Part shown: positions 7,036-13,527 of the stretch, piece after piece
Layout: every line of letters starts with the position of its first letter
Numbering within the stretch: the stretch's first letter is position 1
Assembly: GCA_002361175.1 (NCBI GenBank)
Contig: DESG01000142.1
Location: forward strand, 1 to 15,977
Source of the DNA: Lachnoclostridium sp. UBA3320
GTDB lineage: Bacteria; Bacillota; Clostridia; Lachnospirales; Lachnospiraceae
Length of the DNA stretch: 15,977 nt
Reading direction: 5' to 3'
Made by a program: the position numbers and the translations under genes
The notes under the pieces: generated by a model
What the model saw: the letters and a program-made list of their open reading frames with translations, nothing else
Told to the model about the DNA's origin: nothing
Database searches by the model: none

Positions 7036-7236
7036 TTAGAGATTGTGATTTTTCATAATCTCTTCGTACAGGTTAAGGTCACAGACATTAGTCTGATTGT
7101 AATGGCTGCAAGTCTGACATGTCACAGGACTTTCCTTAGTTGAGTTTGTTGCACCACAACCACAGTCTTTACCACATGAGCAGTAACGTGTACATCTTTC
7201 AGCAACTTCTTTCATTGTTTTTGCATCTTTTTTCAT
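7036..7236 (-). CDS. Small cysteine-rich protein, function unknown
   Basis: A 66-aa product starting at the ATG complementary to 7234-7236. The start is chosen because GAGGAG (minus strand, 7246-7241) lies four bases before it. The frame can be extended to a TTG at 7278, but no ribosome binding site precedes that and the extension falls in a structured leader. The protein has eight Cys: C-x3-C-x-C-x3-C-x-C in the centre (RYCSCGKDCGCG), then CQTC and a last Cys in NVCDL, with one His between. There is no signal peptide or membrane segment. The spacing suggests metal binding (zinc or Fe-S), which is inference. I considered the SCIFF peptide; the Cys pattern and length do not match and there is no radical SAM maturase nearby. 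It is monocistronic, between a candidate regulatory leader and the terminator at 6974-7000. Confidence 0.8.
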   Translation of the reverse strand: MKKDAKTMKEVAERCTRYCSCGKDCGCGATNSTKESPVTCQTCSHYNQTNVCDLNLYEEIMKNHNL

Positions 7237-7251
7237 AATTCTCCTCTTTTC

Positions 7252-7307
7252 TGCGCTGTCGTTTGTCATCTGTATCAAGTATGCATACAGCGCAAGGCAT
7301 ACTTGAT
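7252..7307 (-). promoter_or_regulatory. Leader with a potential pseudoknot before the Cys-rich gene
   Basis: On the minus-strand transcript an 11-bp perfect stem forms between 7307-7297 and 7284-7274 with a 12-nt loop. Eight of the loop bases (7294-7287, UGCGCUGU) are fully complementary to ACAGCGCA at 7259-7252, six bases before the Shine-Dalgarno sequence. Together they make an H-type pseudoknot with 2-nt, 2-nt and 14-nt connecting loops. A third helix (7290-7285 with 7275-7270) competes with both. This layout suggests control of translation initiation. I cannot match it to a known riboswitch class. Confidence 0.45.
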
Positions 7308-7335
7308 GCTTTAAAGCACTATTATTTATAATTAA

Positions 7336-7422
7336 GACAAATGCGTTATCTGTTACTATTATTCATGACAATAGGTTTGCTGGCGAAGCCTGCAATCTAT
7401 TGTTTATAACAGGCAATTTGTC
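7336..7422. repeat. 87-nt nested imperfect inverted repeat
   Basis: Four nested arms share one centre. GACAAA (7336-7341) pairs with TTTGTC (7417-7422), CTGTTA (7350-7355) with TAACAG (7407-7412), CAATAG (7369-7374) with CTATTG (7397-7402), and TTGC-T-GGC (7377-7384) with GCC-T-GCAA (7388-7395) around loop GAA. The arms are separated by unequal internal loops. The element sits between divergent genes, upstream of both, and overlaps neither coding region. It could be a small structured RNA, a regulatory dyad or the relic of a miniature element; nothing else in the window resembles it. No target-site duplication is visible at its ends. Confidence 0.55.
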
Positions 7423-7423
7423 G

Positions 7424-7432
7424 TGATATTAT
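7424..7432 (+). promoter_or_regulatory. Extended -10 promoter candidate
   Basis: TGATATTAT: a TG dinucleotide one base before TATTAT, directly after the 87-nt dyad and about 20 bases before the start codon at 7455. There is no good -35, which extended -10 promoters can do without. Confidence 0.35.
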
Positions 7433-7454
7433 TATTTACAGAAAGGCAATTTTT

Positions 7455-7949
7455 ATGAATCTAATTAAAATAAATGATATTAAACTTACCATGTCGATGC
7501 TTCTTTTAAAAGATGCGTTTGATGGCTTTTTTCTTGAAAAAGCAGAGGTTGTTACATACGCAAAACTTGTATTAAATGGAAGAAGAAACAAAAATTGGTA
7601 TGAAGAAGAAAATCTTGATAAAATTTTTAATACAGAATTTGTCAGATGGAGAGAAATTAAGCATATTTTCTTTGAATATATTAAAGGAAAGAAAACACCT
7701 GATATATTTAAAATATCTTTAAAAGCAGATGAAGAGATTGCAGAAATATTTTTAAAAGACAGTGGTTTTTATGAAAAATATGTAGAAGAGAAACCAGAAC
7801 TGCACTTACAATTAAGATACGAAAAGAAAGAGTTATGCGTTGTAACAGGAATATACAATAGTAATTTTACACTAGATAAAACGGTTGAAAATGCATGGGA
7901 TGAAGCTGTTTCTAAATGGTTTATAAAAAATAAAATTTCTGTCTTGTAA
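7455..7949 (+). CDS. DUF5721-like protein, function unknown
   Basis: A 164-aa soluble protein with no signal peptide or membrane helix. Its N-terminus (IKINDIKLTMSMLLLKDAFDGFFLEKAEVVTYAKLVLNGR) and the later FEYIKGKKTPDIFKISL stretch resemble, as I remember them, the small Clostridia proteins grouped as DUF5721. No biochemical role is known to me for that family. Composition is about half charged and aromatic residues, with no Cys cluster or catalytic motif. The start has a short AAAGG (7442-7446) eight bases upstream. It precedes the exporter genes by 56 bases with no terminator, so it may be co-transcribed with them. The place before a drug-exporter pair is often taken by a MarR-type regulator, but this protein has no recognisable helix-turn-helix, so I do not propose regulation. 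Confidence 0.7.
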   Translation: MNLIKINDIKLTMSMLLLKDAFDGFFLEKAEVVTYAKLVLNGRRNKNWYEEENLDKIFNTEFVRWREIKHIFFEYIKGKKTPDIFKISLKADEEIAEIFLKDSGFYEKYVEEKPELHLQLRYEKKELCVVTGIYNSNFTLDKTVENAWDEAVSKWFIKNKISVL

Positions 7950-8005
7950 TATATTTTTAATTGTTTTAGAATAGACAGAATACATAGAAAAGGAGGTATG
8001 TTAAT

Positions 8006-9748
8006 ATGCTAAAAACTTTAGGAGCGCATATTAAAGAATTTAAAAAAGATTCCATACTTACACCTGTATTTATGATTCTGGAAGTTATCATGGAGACAAT
8101 TATTCCCTTTATGATGGCATCTATCATTGATGATGGTGTAGAGGCAGGAAACTTGAACCATATTTTTCTTATGGGAAGTTTAATGGTTATTACTGCGCTT
8201 ATAAGTTTATGGACAGGTGTAATGGGTGGAAAATATGGAGCAAGAGCATCTACAGGCTTTGCCAGAAATTTAAGAAAAGCGATGTTTGAAAATATACAGA
8301 CATTTAGCTTTTCAAACATTGACAAATTTAGTACATCTGGGCTTGTAACAAGACTTACTACTGATGTGACAAATATTCAGAATGCATATCAGATGATATT
8401 GCGTATGTGTATGCGTGCACCAGCATCGCTTATCTGTGCAATGGCTATGTCATTTTATGTAAATGCAAGAGTTGCACTTGTATATCTAGGAGCAGTCTGT
8501 ATTCTTGGTATTATACTTTTTATTATTGTAAAGTTTGCTATGAAATATTTTAATCAAGTTTTTAGAAAATATGATACACTTAATGAAAGCGTTCAGGAAA
8601 ACGTATCTGCAATCAGAGTTGTAAAAGCATATTCAAGAGAAGATTTTGAAAAGAGCAAATTTATGAAAGCCTGTAATAATATCTATAATATGTTTTTAAA
8701 GGCTGAAAGAATTGTTGCATTTAATGCGCCTGTTATGCAGCTTGCAGTTTATTCATGTATACTTTTAATAAGCTGGATAGGTGCAAAGATGATTGTAGGC
8801 GGCTCTATGACAACTGGTGAACTTTCACAGCTTTTGACATATTGCATGAACATACTTATGAGCCTTATGATGCTTTCAATGATATTTGTAATGATTACAA
8901 TGAGTATTGCAAGTGCTGAACGTATTGCAGAGGTTCTTAATGAAAAGGCAGACATAACAAATCCTGAGAATCCTATAATGACCGTCCCTGATGGAAGTAT
9001 AAAATTTGAACATGTAAGTTTTAGTTATAGAAGTGATGCCGAGACACCTGTTCTTAAAGATATCAACCTTGATATAAAACAGGGTGAAATGATAGGTATA
9101 ATCGGTGGTACAGGAAGCGCAAAGTCAAGTCTTGTAAATCTTATAAGCAGACTTTATGATGTCTCTGAAGGAAGTATTTTGGTTGGTGGCAATGATGTAA
9201 GGAATTACGATATAGAGACTTTAAGAAATGAAGTCTCTGTTGTACTGCAAAAAAATGTACTTTTTAGCGGAACTATTTTAGAAAATTTAAGATGGGGTGA
9301 TGCCAATGCTACAGATGAAGAGTGCATACACGCCTGTAAACTTGCATGTGCCGATGAATTTATTGAAAAAATGCCTGATGGTTACAACACATATATTGAG
9401 CAAGGTGGAAGCAATGTTTCAGGAGGTCAAAAACAGCGTCTGTGTATAGCAAGGGCTCTTATAAAGAAACCAAAAGTTCTTATACTTGACGATTCCACAA
9501 GTGCTGTAGATACTGCAACAGACAGTAAAATACGCAGGGCGTTTGCAGAAGAGATACCAGGTACTACAAAGATTATAATTGCACAGCGTATTTCAAGCAT
9601 TAAAGACTGTGATAAGATAATCGTAATGGAAGATGGCTATGTTGACGGTTTTGGAACACATGATGAGCTTTTGTTATCTAACGAAATTTACCGTGATGTA
9701 TATGAGTCACAGATGAGCGGAAGCGGCGATTTTGATGAGAAGTCATAA
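8006..9748 (+). CDS. Heterodimeric ABC exporter subunit with degenerate ATP site (BmrC/EfrA-like)
   Basis: A 580-aa half-transporter: six membrane helices (about 15-300) followed by an ATPase domain (about 330-570). Walker A is GGTGSAKSS (367-375, Lys373), with Ala in place of the usual Gly before Lys. The signature is VSGGQ (471-475). Walker B reads LDDS, so Asp496 replaces the catalytic Glu, and Gln527 replaces the switch His (AQRISS). This is the pattern of the non-catalytic half of heterodimeric exporters such as BmrC, LmrC or TM287, so the protein should work only with the downstream subunit. Such pairs export drugs or other amphipathic molecules from the inner leaflet; the substrate here is unknown. 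AGGAGG (7991-7996) precedes ATG by nine bases. The partner begins 23 bases after the stop. Confidence 0.93.
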   Translation: MLKTLGAHIKEFKKDSILTPVFMILEVIMETIIPFMMASIIDDGVEAGNLNHIFLMGSLMVITALISLWTGVMGGKYGARASTGFARNLRKAMFENIQTFSFSNIDKFSTSGLVTRLTTDVTNIQNAYQMILRMCMRAPASLICAMAMSFYVNARVALVYLGAVCILGIILFIIVKFAMKYFNQVFRKYDTLNESVQENVSAIRVVKAYSREDFEKSKFMKACNNIYNMFLKAERIVAFNAPVMQLAVYSCILLISWIGAKMIVGGSMTTGELSQLLTYCMNILMSLMMLSMIFVMITMSIASAERIAEVLNEKADITNPENPIMTVPDGSIKFEHVSFSYRSDAETPVLKDINLDIKQGEMIGIIGGTGSAKSSLVNLISRLYDVSEGSILVGGNDVRNYDIETLRNEVSVVLQKNVLFSGTILENLRWGDANATDEECIHACKLACADEFIEKMPDGYNTYIEQGGSNVSGGQKQRLCIARALIKKPKVLILDDSTSAVDTATDSKIRRAFAEEIPGTTKIIIAQRISSIKDCDKIIVMEDGYVDGFGTHDELLLSNEIYRDVYESQMSGSGDFDEKS

Positions 9749-9771
9749 TAGGAAAATGGAGGTAGAATAAT

Positions 9772-11709
9772 ATGGCAGGAAAACAAGGTATGGGACCTGG
9801 AGCTAGGGGAATGCGTGGGAGAGGACCTAGACAAAAGATTGAAAATCCAGGCAAGCTTTTTGCACGTCTTATGAAATATATTTTTAAATTTTATTGGCTG
9901 CACTGTATTATTGTCTTTATAGGAATTATAGTAAGTGCGCTTGCTAATGCGCAAGGTACAATGTTTACCAGAACACTTATAGATGATTATATTATACCGC
10001 TTACCAAAGCAGCCAATCCTGATTTTTCAGGACTGGCGGCTGCAATTATGCATGTTGCAGTATTTTATGGTATTGGCATACTTGGAACTTTTTCCTACAA
10101 TATGCTTATGATTTATGTCACACAGGGAATGCTTAGAAACTTGCGTATAGAGATGTTTAACAAAATGGAATCTCTTCCTATTAAATATTTTGACACTCAT
10201 GCACATGGTGATATTATGTCAATTTATACTAATGATATTGATACACTTAGGCAGATGATAAGTCAGAGCATACCTCAGTTTATCTCAAGCATGGTGACAA
10301 TTATTAGTGTATTTATATATATGGTAATACTTAGTGTGCCGCTTACTATTATTACACTTATTATGATTGCTGTTACACTGTTTGCAACAAGCAAGCTTGC
10401 TGGGCTTAGTGGTTCTTACTTTTTAGCACAGCAGAAAGATATAGGAAAAGTAAACGGATATATTGAAGAAATGATGGAAGGACAAAAAGTTGTAAAAGTA
10501 TTTTGTCACGAAGAAGAGAGTAAAGAAGGTTTTAACAAGCTTAATGACCAACTTTTTGAGAGTGCTAACAATGCTAATAAATTTGCCAACATACTTATGC
10601 CAGTCAATGCACAGCTTGGCAATATAAGCTATGTAATATGTGCTATTGCTGGAGGATTTTTGGCACTTAACAATATAAATGGTTTTACAGTTGGCTCTCT
10701 TGTAAGTTTCCTTACATTTAATAAGTCTTTCAGTATGCCAGTAAATCAGATGAGCCAACAGCTTAATTCAGTTGTAATGGCACTTGCAGGAGCAGACAGG
10801 GTATTTAAACTTATTGATGAAAAACCAGAAACTGATGAGGGATATGTAGAACTTGTAAATGCAAAAGAGGATAAAAATGGTGAACTCACAGAATCTGATG
10901 AACGCACTGGTATGTGGGCATGGAAACATTACCACAAAGACAGCAATACAACTACTTATGCAAGGATGCAAGGCGATATTGTATTTGATGGTGTTGATTT
11001 TGGTTATAATGATGACAAAATAATACTGCATGATATTAAGATATATGCAAAGCCAGGACAAAAAATAGCATTTGTCGGTGCAACAGGTGCAGGAAAGACT
11101 ACTATTACTAATCTTATAAACCGTTTTTATGATATACAAGATGGTAAAATACGTTATGATGGCATAAATGTCAATAAGATTAAGAAAAAAGACTTACGTA
11201 ATTCACTTGGAATAGTGTTACAAGATACACACCTTTTTACTGGCACAGTTAAAGAAAATATAAGATATGGTAAGCTTGATGCAACAGATGAAGAAGTTAT
11301 TGCTGCTGCAAAGCTTGCTAATGCACACAGCTTTATAAAAAGGCTTCCTAAAGGATATGACACAATGCTTACAGGTGATGGTGCTAATTTAAGCCAAGGT
11401 CAGAGACAGCTTCTTGCTATTGCAAGGGCAGCAGTTGCAGACCCACCTGCACTTATACTTGACGAAGCAACAAGCTCTATTGATACTAGAACAGAAAAAC
11501 TTGTGCAAAAAGGTATGGATAGGCTTATGAGCGGAAGGACAACATTTGTCATAGCTCACCGCCTTTCAACAGTACGTAATAGCGACTGTATAATGGTGCT
11601 TGAACAAGGACGCATAATTGAAAGAGGTACACATGACGAACTTATAGAGAAACAGGGCAAGTATTACCAACTCTATACAGGAAAAATAGGAAATAGTCTT
11701 GCAGGATAA
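9772..11709 (+). CDS. Heterodimeric ABC exporter subunit with catalytic ATP site (BmrD/EfrB-like)
   Basis: A 645-aa half-transporter and partner of the preceding gene. A Gly/Arg-rich N-terminal tail (about 1-25) is followed by six membrane helices (about 40-350), then an insert of about 40 residues (EDKNGELTESDERTGMWAW...) between membrane and ATPase domains that I recall from Clostridia BmrD-type proteins. The ATPase domain is catalytically intact: Walker A GATGAGKTT (436-444, Lys442), Walker B with Glu565, switch His596 (AHRLST). Its signature reads LSQGQ (540-544) rather than LSGGQ. In the dimer this altered signature faces the degenerate Walker A of the first subunit, while its own Walker A faces the intact VSGGQ, giving one active and one degenerate site. 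GGAGG lies 10-15 bases before ATG. Nothing like a terminator follows before the next promoter. Confidence 0.94.
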   Translation: MAGKQGMGPGARGMRGRGPRQKIENPGKLFARLMKYIFKFYWLHCIIVFIGIIVSALANAQGTMFTRTLIDDYIIPLTKAANPDFSGLAAAIMHVAVFYGIGILGTFSYNMLMIYVTQGMLRNLRIEMFNKMESLPIKYFDTHAHGDIMSIYTNDIDTLRQMISQSIPQFISSMVTIISVFIYMVILSVPLTIITLIMIAVTLFATSKLAGLSGSYFLAQQKDIGKVNGYIEEMMEGQKVVKVFCHEEESKEGFNKLNDQLFESANNANKFANILMPVNAQLGNISYVICAIAGGFLALNNINGFTVGSLVSFLTFNKSFSMPVNQMSQQLNSVVMALAGADRVFKLIDEKPETDEGYVELVNAKEDKNGELTESDERTGMWAWKHYHKDSNTTTYARMQGDIVFDGVDFGYNDDKIILHDIKIYAKPGQKIAFVGATGAGKTTITNLINRFYDIQDGKIRYDGINVNKIKKKDLRNSLGIVLQDTHLFTGTVKENIRYGKLDATDEEVIAAAKLANAHSFIKRLPKGYDTMLTGDGANLSQGQRQLLAIARAAVADPPALILDEATSSIDTRTEKLVQKGMDRLMSGRTTFVIAHRLSTVRNSDCIMVLEQGRIIERGTHDELIEKQGKYYQLYTGKIGNSLAG

Positions 11710-11719
11710 GAATTTAAAG

Positions 11720-11748
11720 TTTACAAATGCTTTTACAAGTGATATAAT
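11720..11748 (+). promoter_or_regulatory. Strong promoter of the AbiEi-like/PNP operon
   Basis: TTTACA (11720-11725), a 17-base spacer and a perfect TATAAT (11743-11748) with TG at 11740-11741 as an extended -10. It is the best promoter match in the window. It begins 11 bases after the exporter stop codon, and transcription would start near 11755, leaving a leader of about 90 nt. Confidence 0.8.
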
Positions 11749-11768
11749 AAATCCAACAGAAATGTTTT

Positions 11769-11817
11769 ATTCCACTAGCCATTAAAAATGTGCTTTATGT
11801 GTTTTTAATTGTGGAAT
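11769..11817 (+). promoter_or_regulatory. Structured leader before the AbiEi-like gene
   Basis: Two nested perfect helices: ATTCCAC (11769-11775) with GTGGAAT (11811-11817), and ATTAAAAA (11781-11788) with TTTTTAAT (11802-11809), separated by an internal loop of five and one bases, with a 13-nt terminal loop. It lies wholly in the predicted leader and ends 12 bases before the GGAGG. Arms this long could equally serve as a DNA operator for the encoded regulator. Confidence 0.5.
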
Positions 11818-11844
11818 TATAAAAAATAAAGGAGGTAATTTATT

Positions 11845-12459
11845 ATGTTGCTTAGCACATATCAGAAGGTTTTAGCCCTATTTCAAAGTGGAAATGGTTA
11901 TAGAAATGCTTCTGAACTTAAAGATTCAAAGATTACTACAGTACAAATTAAAGAACTTGTTAAAAAAGGGATTGTTGAACACGTTTCACATGGTTTTTAT
12001 TGGCTTGTTGATGAAGAAAACGGAAAACCAGATAACTATAAGCTTATAGAGGCGTGTATGGTCAATCCAAGGGCAGTTATATGCGCTGACAGTGCATGTT
12101 ATTATCATGGACTGATAGATAAAGAGCCAGAAGTTTTGTCAGTAGCTACACTTAAAACAGACCGCTCACGTATGCAGCTTAATTTTCCTGTGTGTAGGCA
12201 TTATTATTCAAACTTAGCATTTGAACAAGATATGACTGTTGAAAATACACCATATGGAAAAATAAGAGTATATGATATTGAAAGAAGTGTGTGTGACTGC
12301 ATACGTTTTCGAGAGGACATAGGAAGTGAAATGCTTGAACTTATAATAAGTAATTTTCTTGAAAGAAATGGCAATCAGATGGACAGACTTTTAGCTTATG
12401 CTGATGCAATGCGTGTAGGAAAGATTGTACGTATTAAATTAAATCAGATTGAAGAGTAA
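11845..12459 (+). CDS. AbiEi-like (type IV antitoxin family) DNA-binding protein without a toxin partner
   Basis: A 204-aa protein with an N-terminal winged-helix region (about 1-62: YQKVLALFQ...GNGYRNASELKDS...TTVQIKELVKKGIVEHVSHGFYWLV), the layout of the AbiEi antitoxin N-terminal domain. It is followed by the typical AbiEi middle part (MVNPRAVICADSACYYHGLI, 71-90) and the conserved YDIERSVCDCIRFR (about 143-156). In type IV systems this antitoxin binds the operon promoter and an AbiEii nucleotidyltransferase toxin is encoded directly after it. Here no toxin gene follows; the next gene is purine nucleoside phosphorylase 52 bases on, with no terminator between. I therefore read it as a solitary transcription regulator. 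AAGGAGGT lies upstream of the ATG. Its own operon, including the leader palindrome, is a natural candidate target. Confidence 0.85.
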   Translation: MLLSTYQKVLALFQSGNGYRNASELKDSKITTVQIKELVKKGIVEHVSHGFYWLVDEENGKPDNYKLIEACMVNPRAVICADSACYYHGLIDKEPEVLSVATLKTDRSRMQLNFPVCRHYYSNLAFEQDMTVENTPYGKIRVYDIERSVCDCIRFREDIGSEMLELIISNFLERNGNQMDRLLAYADAMRVGKIVRIKLNQIEE

Positions 12460-12511
12460 TTAAAAAAGTAGAAAAAAGGAAGGCGCAGGGAAGAGGAGTT
12501 GCTGATTTATT

Positions 12512-13348
12512 ATGAATAAAGTATATAATAAACTTTTAAATTGTTATGATTGTTTTAAGTCAAAGATTGATTTTACACCAGATATTGCACTTGTGCTTGG
12601 CTCAGGGCTTGGTGACTATGCAGACGGAATAGATATCGTGGCAGAACTTGATTACCACGATATTGAGGGTTTTCCAGTGTCAACAGTTCTAGGACATCAA
12701 GGTAAATATATCTTTGGTTATGTGAATGGAGTACCTGTTGTATGTATGAAAGGCAGGGTACACTATTATGAAGGATATAATATAAATGATGTTGTACTTC
12801 CAATAAGGCTTATGAAGCTTATGGGTGCAAAAGTACTTTTTTTAACTAATGCATCAGGAGGCATTAATACAGATTTTTGCGCAGGAGATTTTATGCTTAT
12901 AAAAGACCATATTGCAAGTTTTGTGCCATCACCTCTTATTGGAGAAAATATAGAAGAACTTGGTGTGCGTTTTCCTGATATGAGCAATATTTATAACAGA
13001 GAACTTAGGAAAGTGATAAAGCGTACTGCTGCCCTTCTTGATATACCGTTACAAGAAGGTGTGTACATACAGCTTACAGGTCCTAATTATGAAACACCAG
13101 CAGAGATACGTATGTGCCGTACACTTGGAGCTGATGCAGTGGGCATGAGTACAGCATGTGAAGCAGTTGCAGCAAACCATATGAATATGATGATATGTGG
13201 TATTTCATGCATTTCTAATATGACAGCAGGAATTACAGCAAATCCGCTTACACATAAAGAAGTGCAGGAGACAGCAGATAGAGTTGCTCCATTGTTTAAA
13301 AAACTTGTGACAGAGTGTATAAAAAATATTGCACAATTTATAGAGTGA
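12512..13348 (+). CDS. punA: Purine nucleoside phosphorylase, inosine/guanosine type
   Basis: A 278-aa member of the trimeric PNP family (family length about 270-290). It splits inosine, guanosine and their deoxy forms with phosphate into base and ribose-1-phosphate, for purine salvage in the cytosol. Motifs in order: GSGLG (30-34, phosphate), GHQG (61-64), GRVHYYEG (81-88), TNASGG (112-117), GPNYET (190-195), VGMST (210-214) and ISNMTAG with Asn236, the position that contacts the purine in 6-oxopurine-specific enzymes. Nothing essential is missing. The start is ATG 12512 with GAGGAG at 12493-12498, a rather long 13-base spacing, but no better start exists. It follows the AbiEi-like gene without a promoter and ends at a good terminator. 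Confidence 0.95.
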   Translation: MNKVYNKLLNCYDCFKSKIDFTPDIALVLGSGLGDYADGIDIVAELDYHDIEGFPVSTVLGHQGKYIFGYVNGVPVVCMKGRVHYYEGYNINDVVLPIRLMKLMGAKVLFLTNASGGINTDFCAGDFMLIKDHIASFVPSPLIGENIEELGVRFPDMSNIYNRELRKVIKRTAALLDIPLQEGVYIQLTGPNYETPAEIRMCRTLGADAVGMSTACEAVAANHMNMMICGISCISNMTAGITANPLTHKEVQETADRVAPLFKKLVTECIKNIAQFIE

Positions 13349-13390
13349 AAAGAGCCAAAATGCTTCCCATTTTTCTAGCATTGTATATTA

Positions 13391-13435
13391 AAAAGGAGCT
13401 GTATACTATTTTTCAAGTATCACAGCTTCTTTTTT
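13391..13435 (+). terminator. Rho-independent terminator after punA
   Basis: Stem of 10 bp (13393-13402 with 13422-13431, one G-U) continued by ATACT/AGTAT (13403-13407 with 13416-13420) around an 8-nt loop, followed by a T run to 13435. A smaller hairpin (AATGCT 13359-13364 with AGCATT 13377-13382) precedes it. Confidence 0.9.
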
Positions 13436-13465
13436 AATCAATACAAAGTAATTGAATTCAAGCAG

Positions 13466-13494
13466 TTGTATTTAATACAAGTTTCGTATATAAT
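13466..13494 (+). promoter_or_regulatory. sufCB promoter covered by a 15-bp palindrome
   Basis: TTGTAT (13466-13471), a 17-base spacer and a perfect TATAAT (13489-13494), about 30 bases before sufC. The -35 and half the spacer lie inside a perfect palindrome, TTGTATT-T-AATACAA (13466-13480), a likely operator. A second short palindrome, TTGAATTCAA, is immediately upstream. The regulator is not in the window. Confidence 0.65.
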
Positions 13495-13527
13495 ATTGAT
13501 GAAAAAAATCAGAATGGAGCGAATGGT

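Noticed and set aside
7036..7236. SCIFF-type peptide precursor
   Set aside because: The Cys arrangement and length differ from SCIFF, and no radical SAM maturase is adjacent.
7236..7278. Longer, 80-residue version of the Cys-rich protein starting at TTG 7278
   Set aside because: No Shine-Dalgarno sequence precedes it, while the internal ATG at 7236 has GAGGAG at ideal spacing; the extra codons fall in the structured leader.
7336..7422. Miniature transposable element (MITE)
   Set aside because: Terminal arms are short and no target-site duplication is seen at the edges; kept only as an unexplained dyad.
11710..11844. T-box or known riboswitch in the leader of the AbiEi-like gene
   Set aside because: No T-box sequence (GGGTGG type) or other class-defining motif, and the 90-nt leader is too short for most classes.
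12400..12520. Missing AbiEii toxin hidden or frameshifted after the AbiEi-like gene
   Set aside because: Only 52 non-coding bases separate the two genes, and no nucleotidyltransferase motif is seen in any frame there or nearby.
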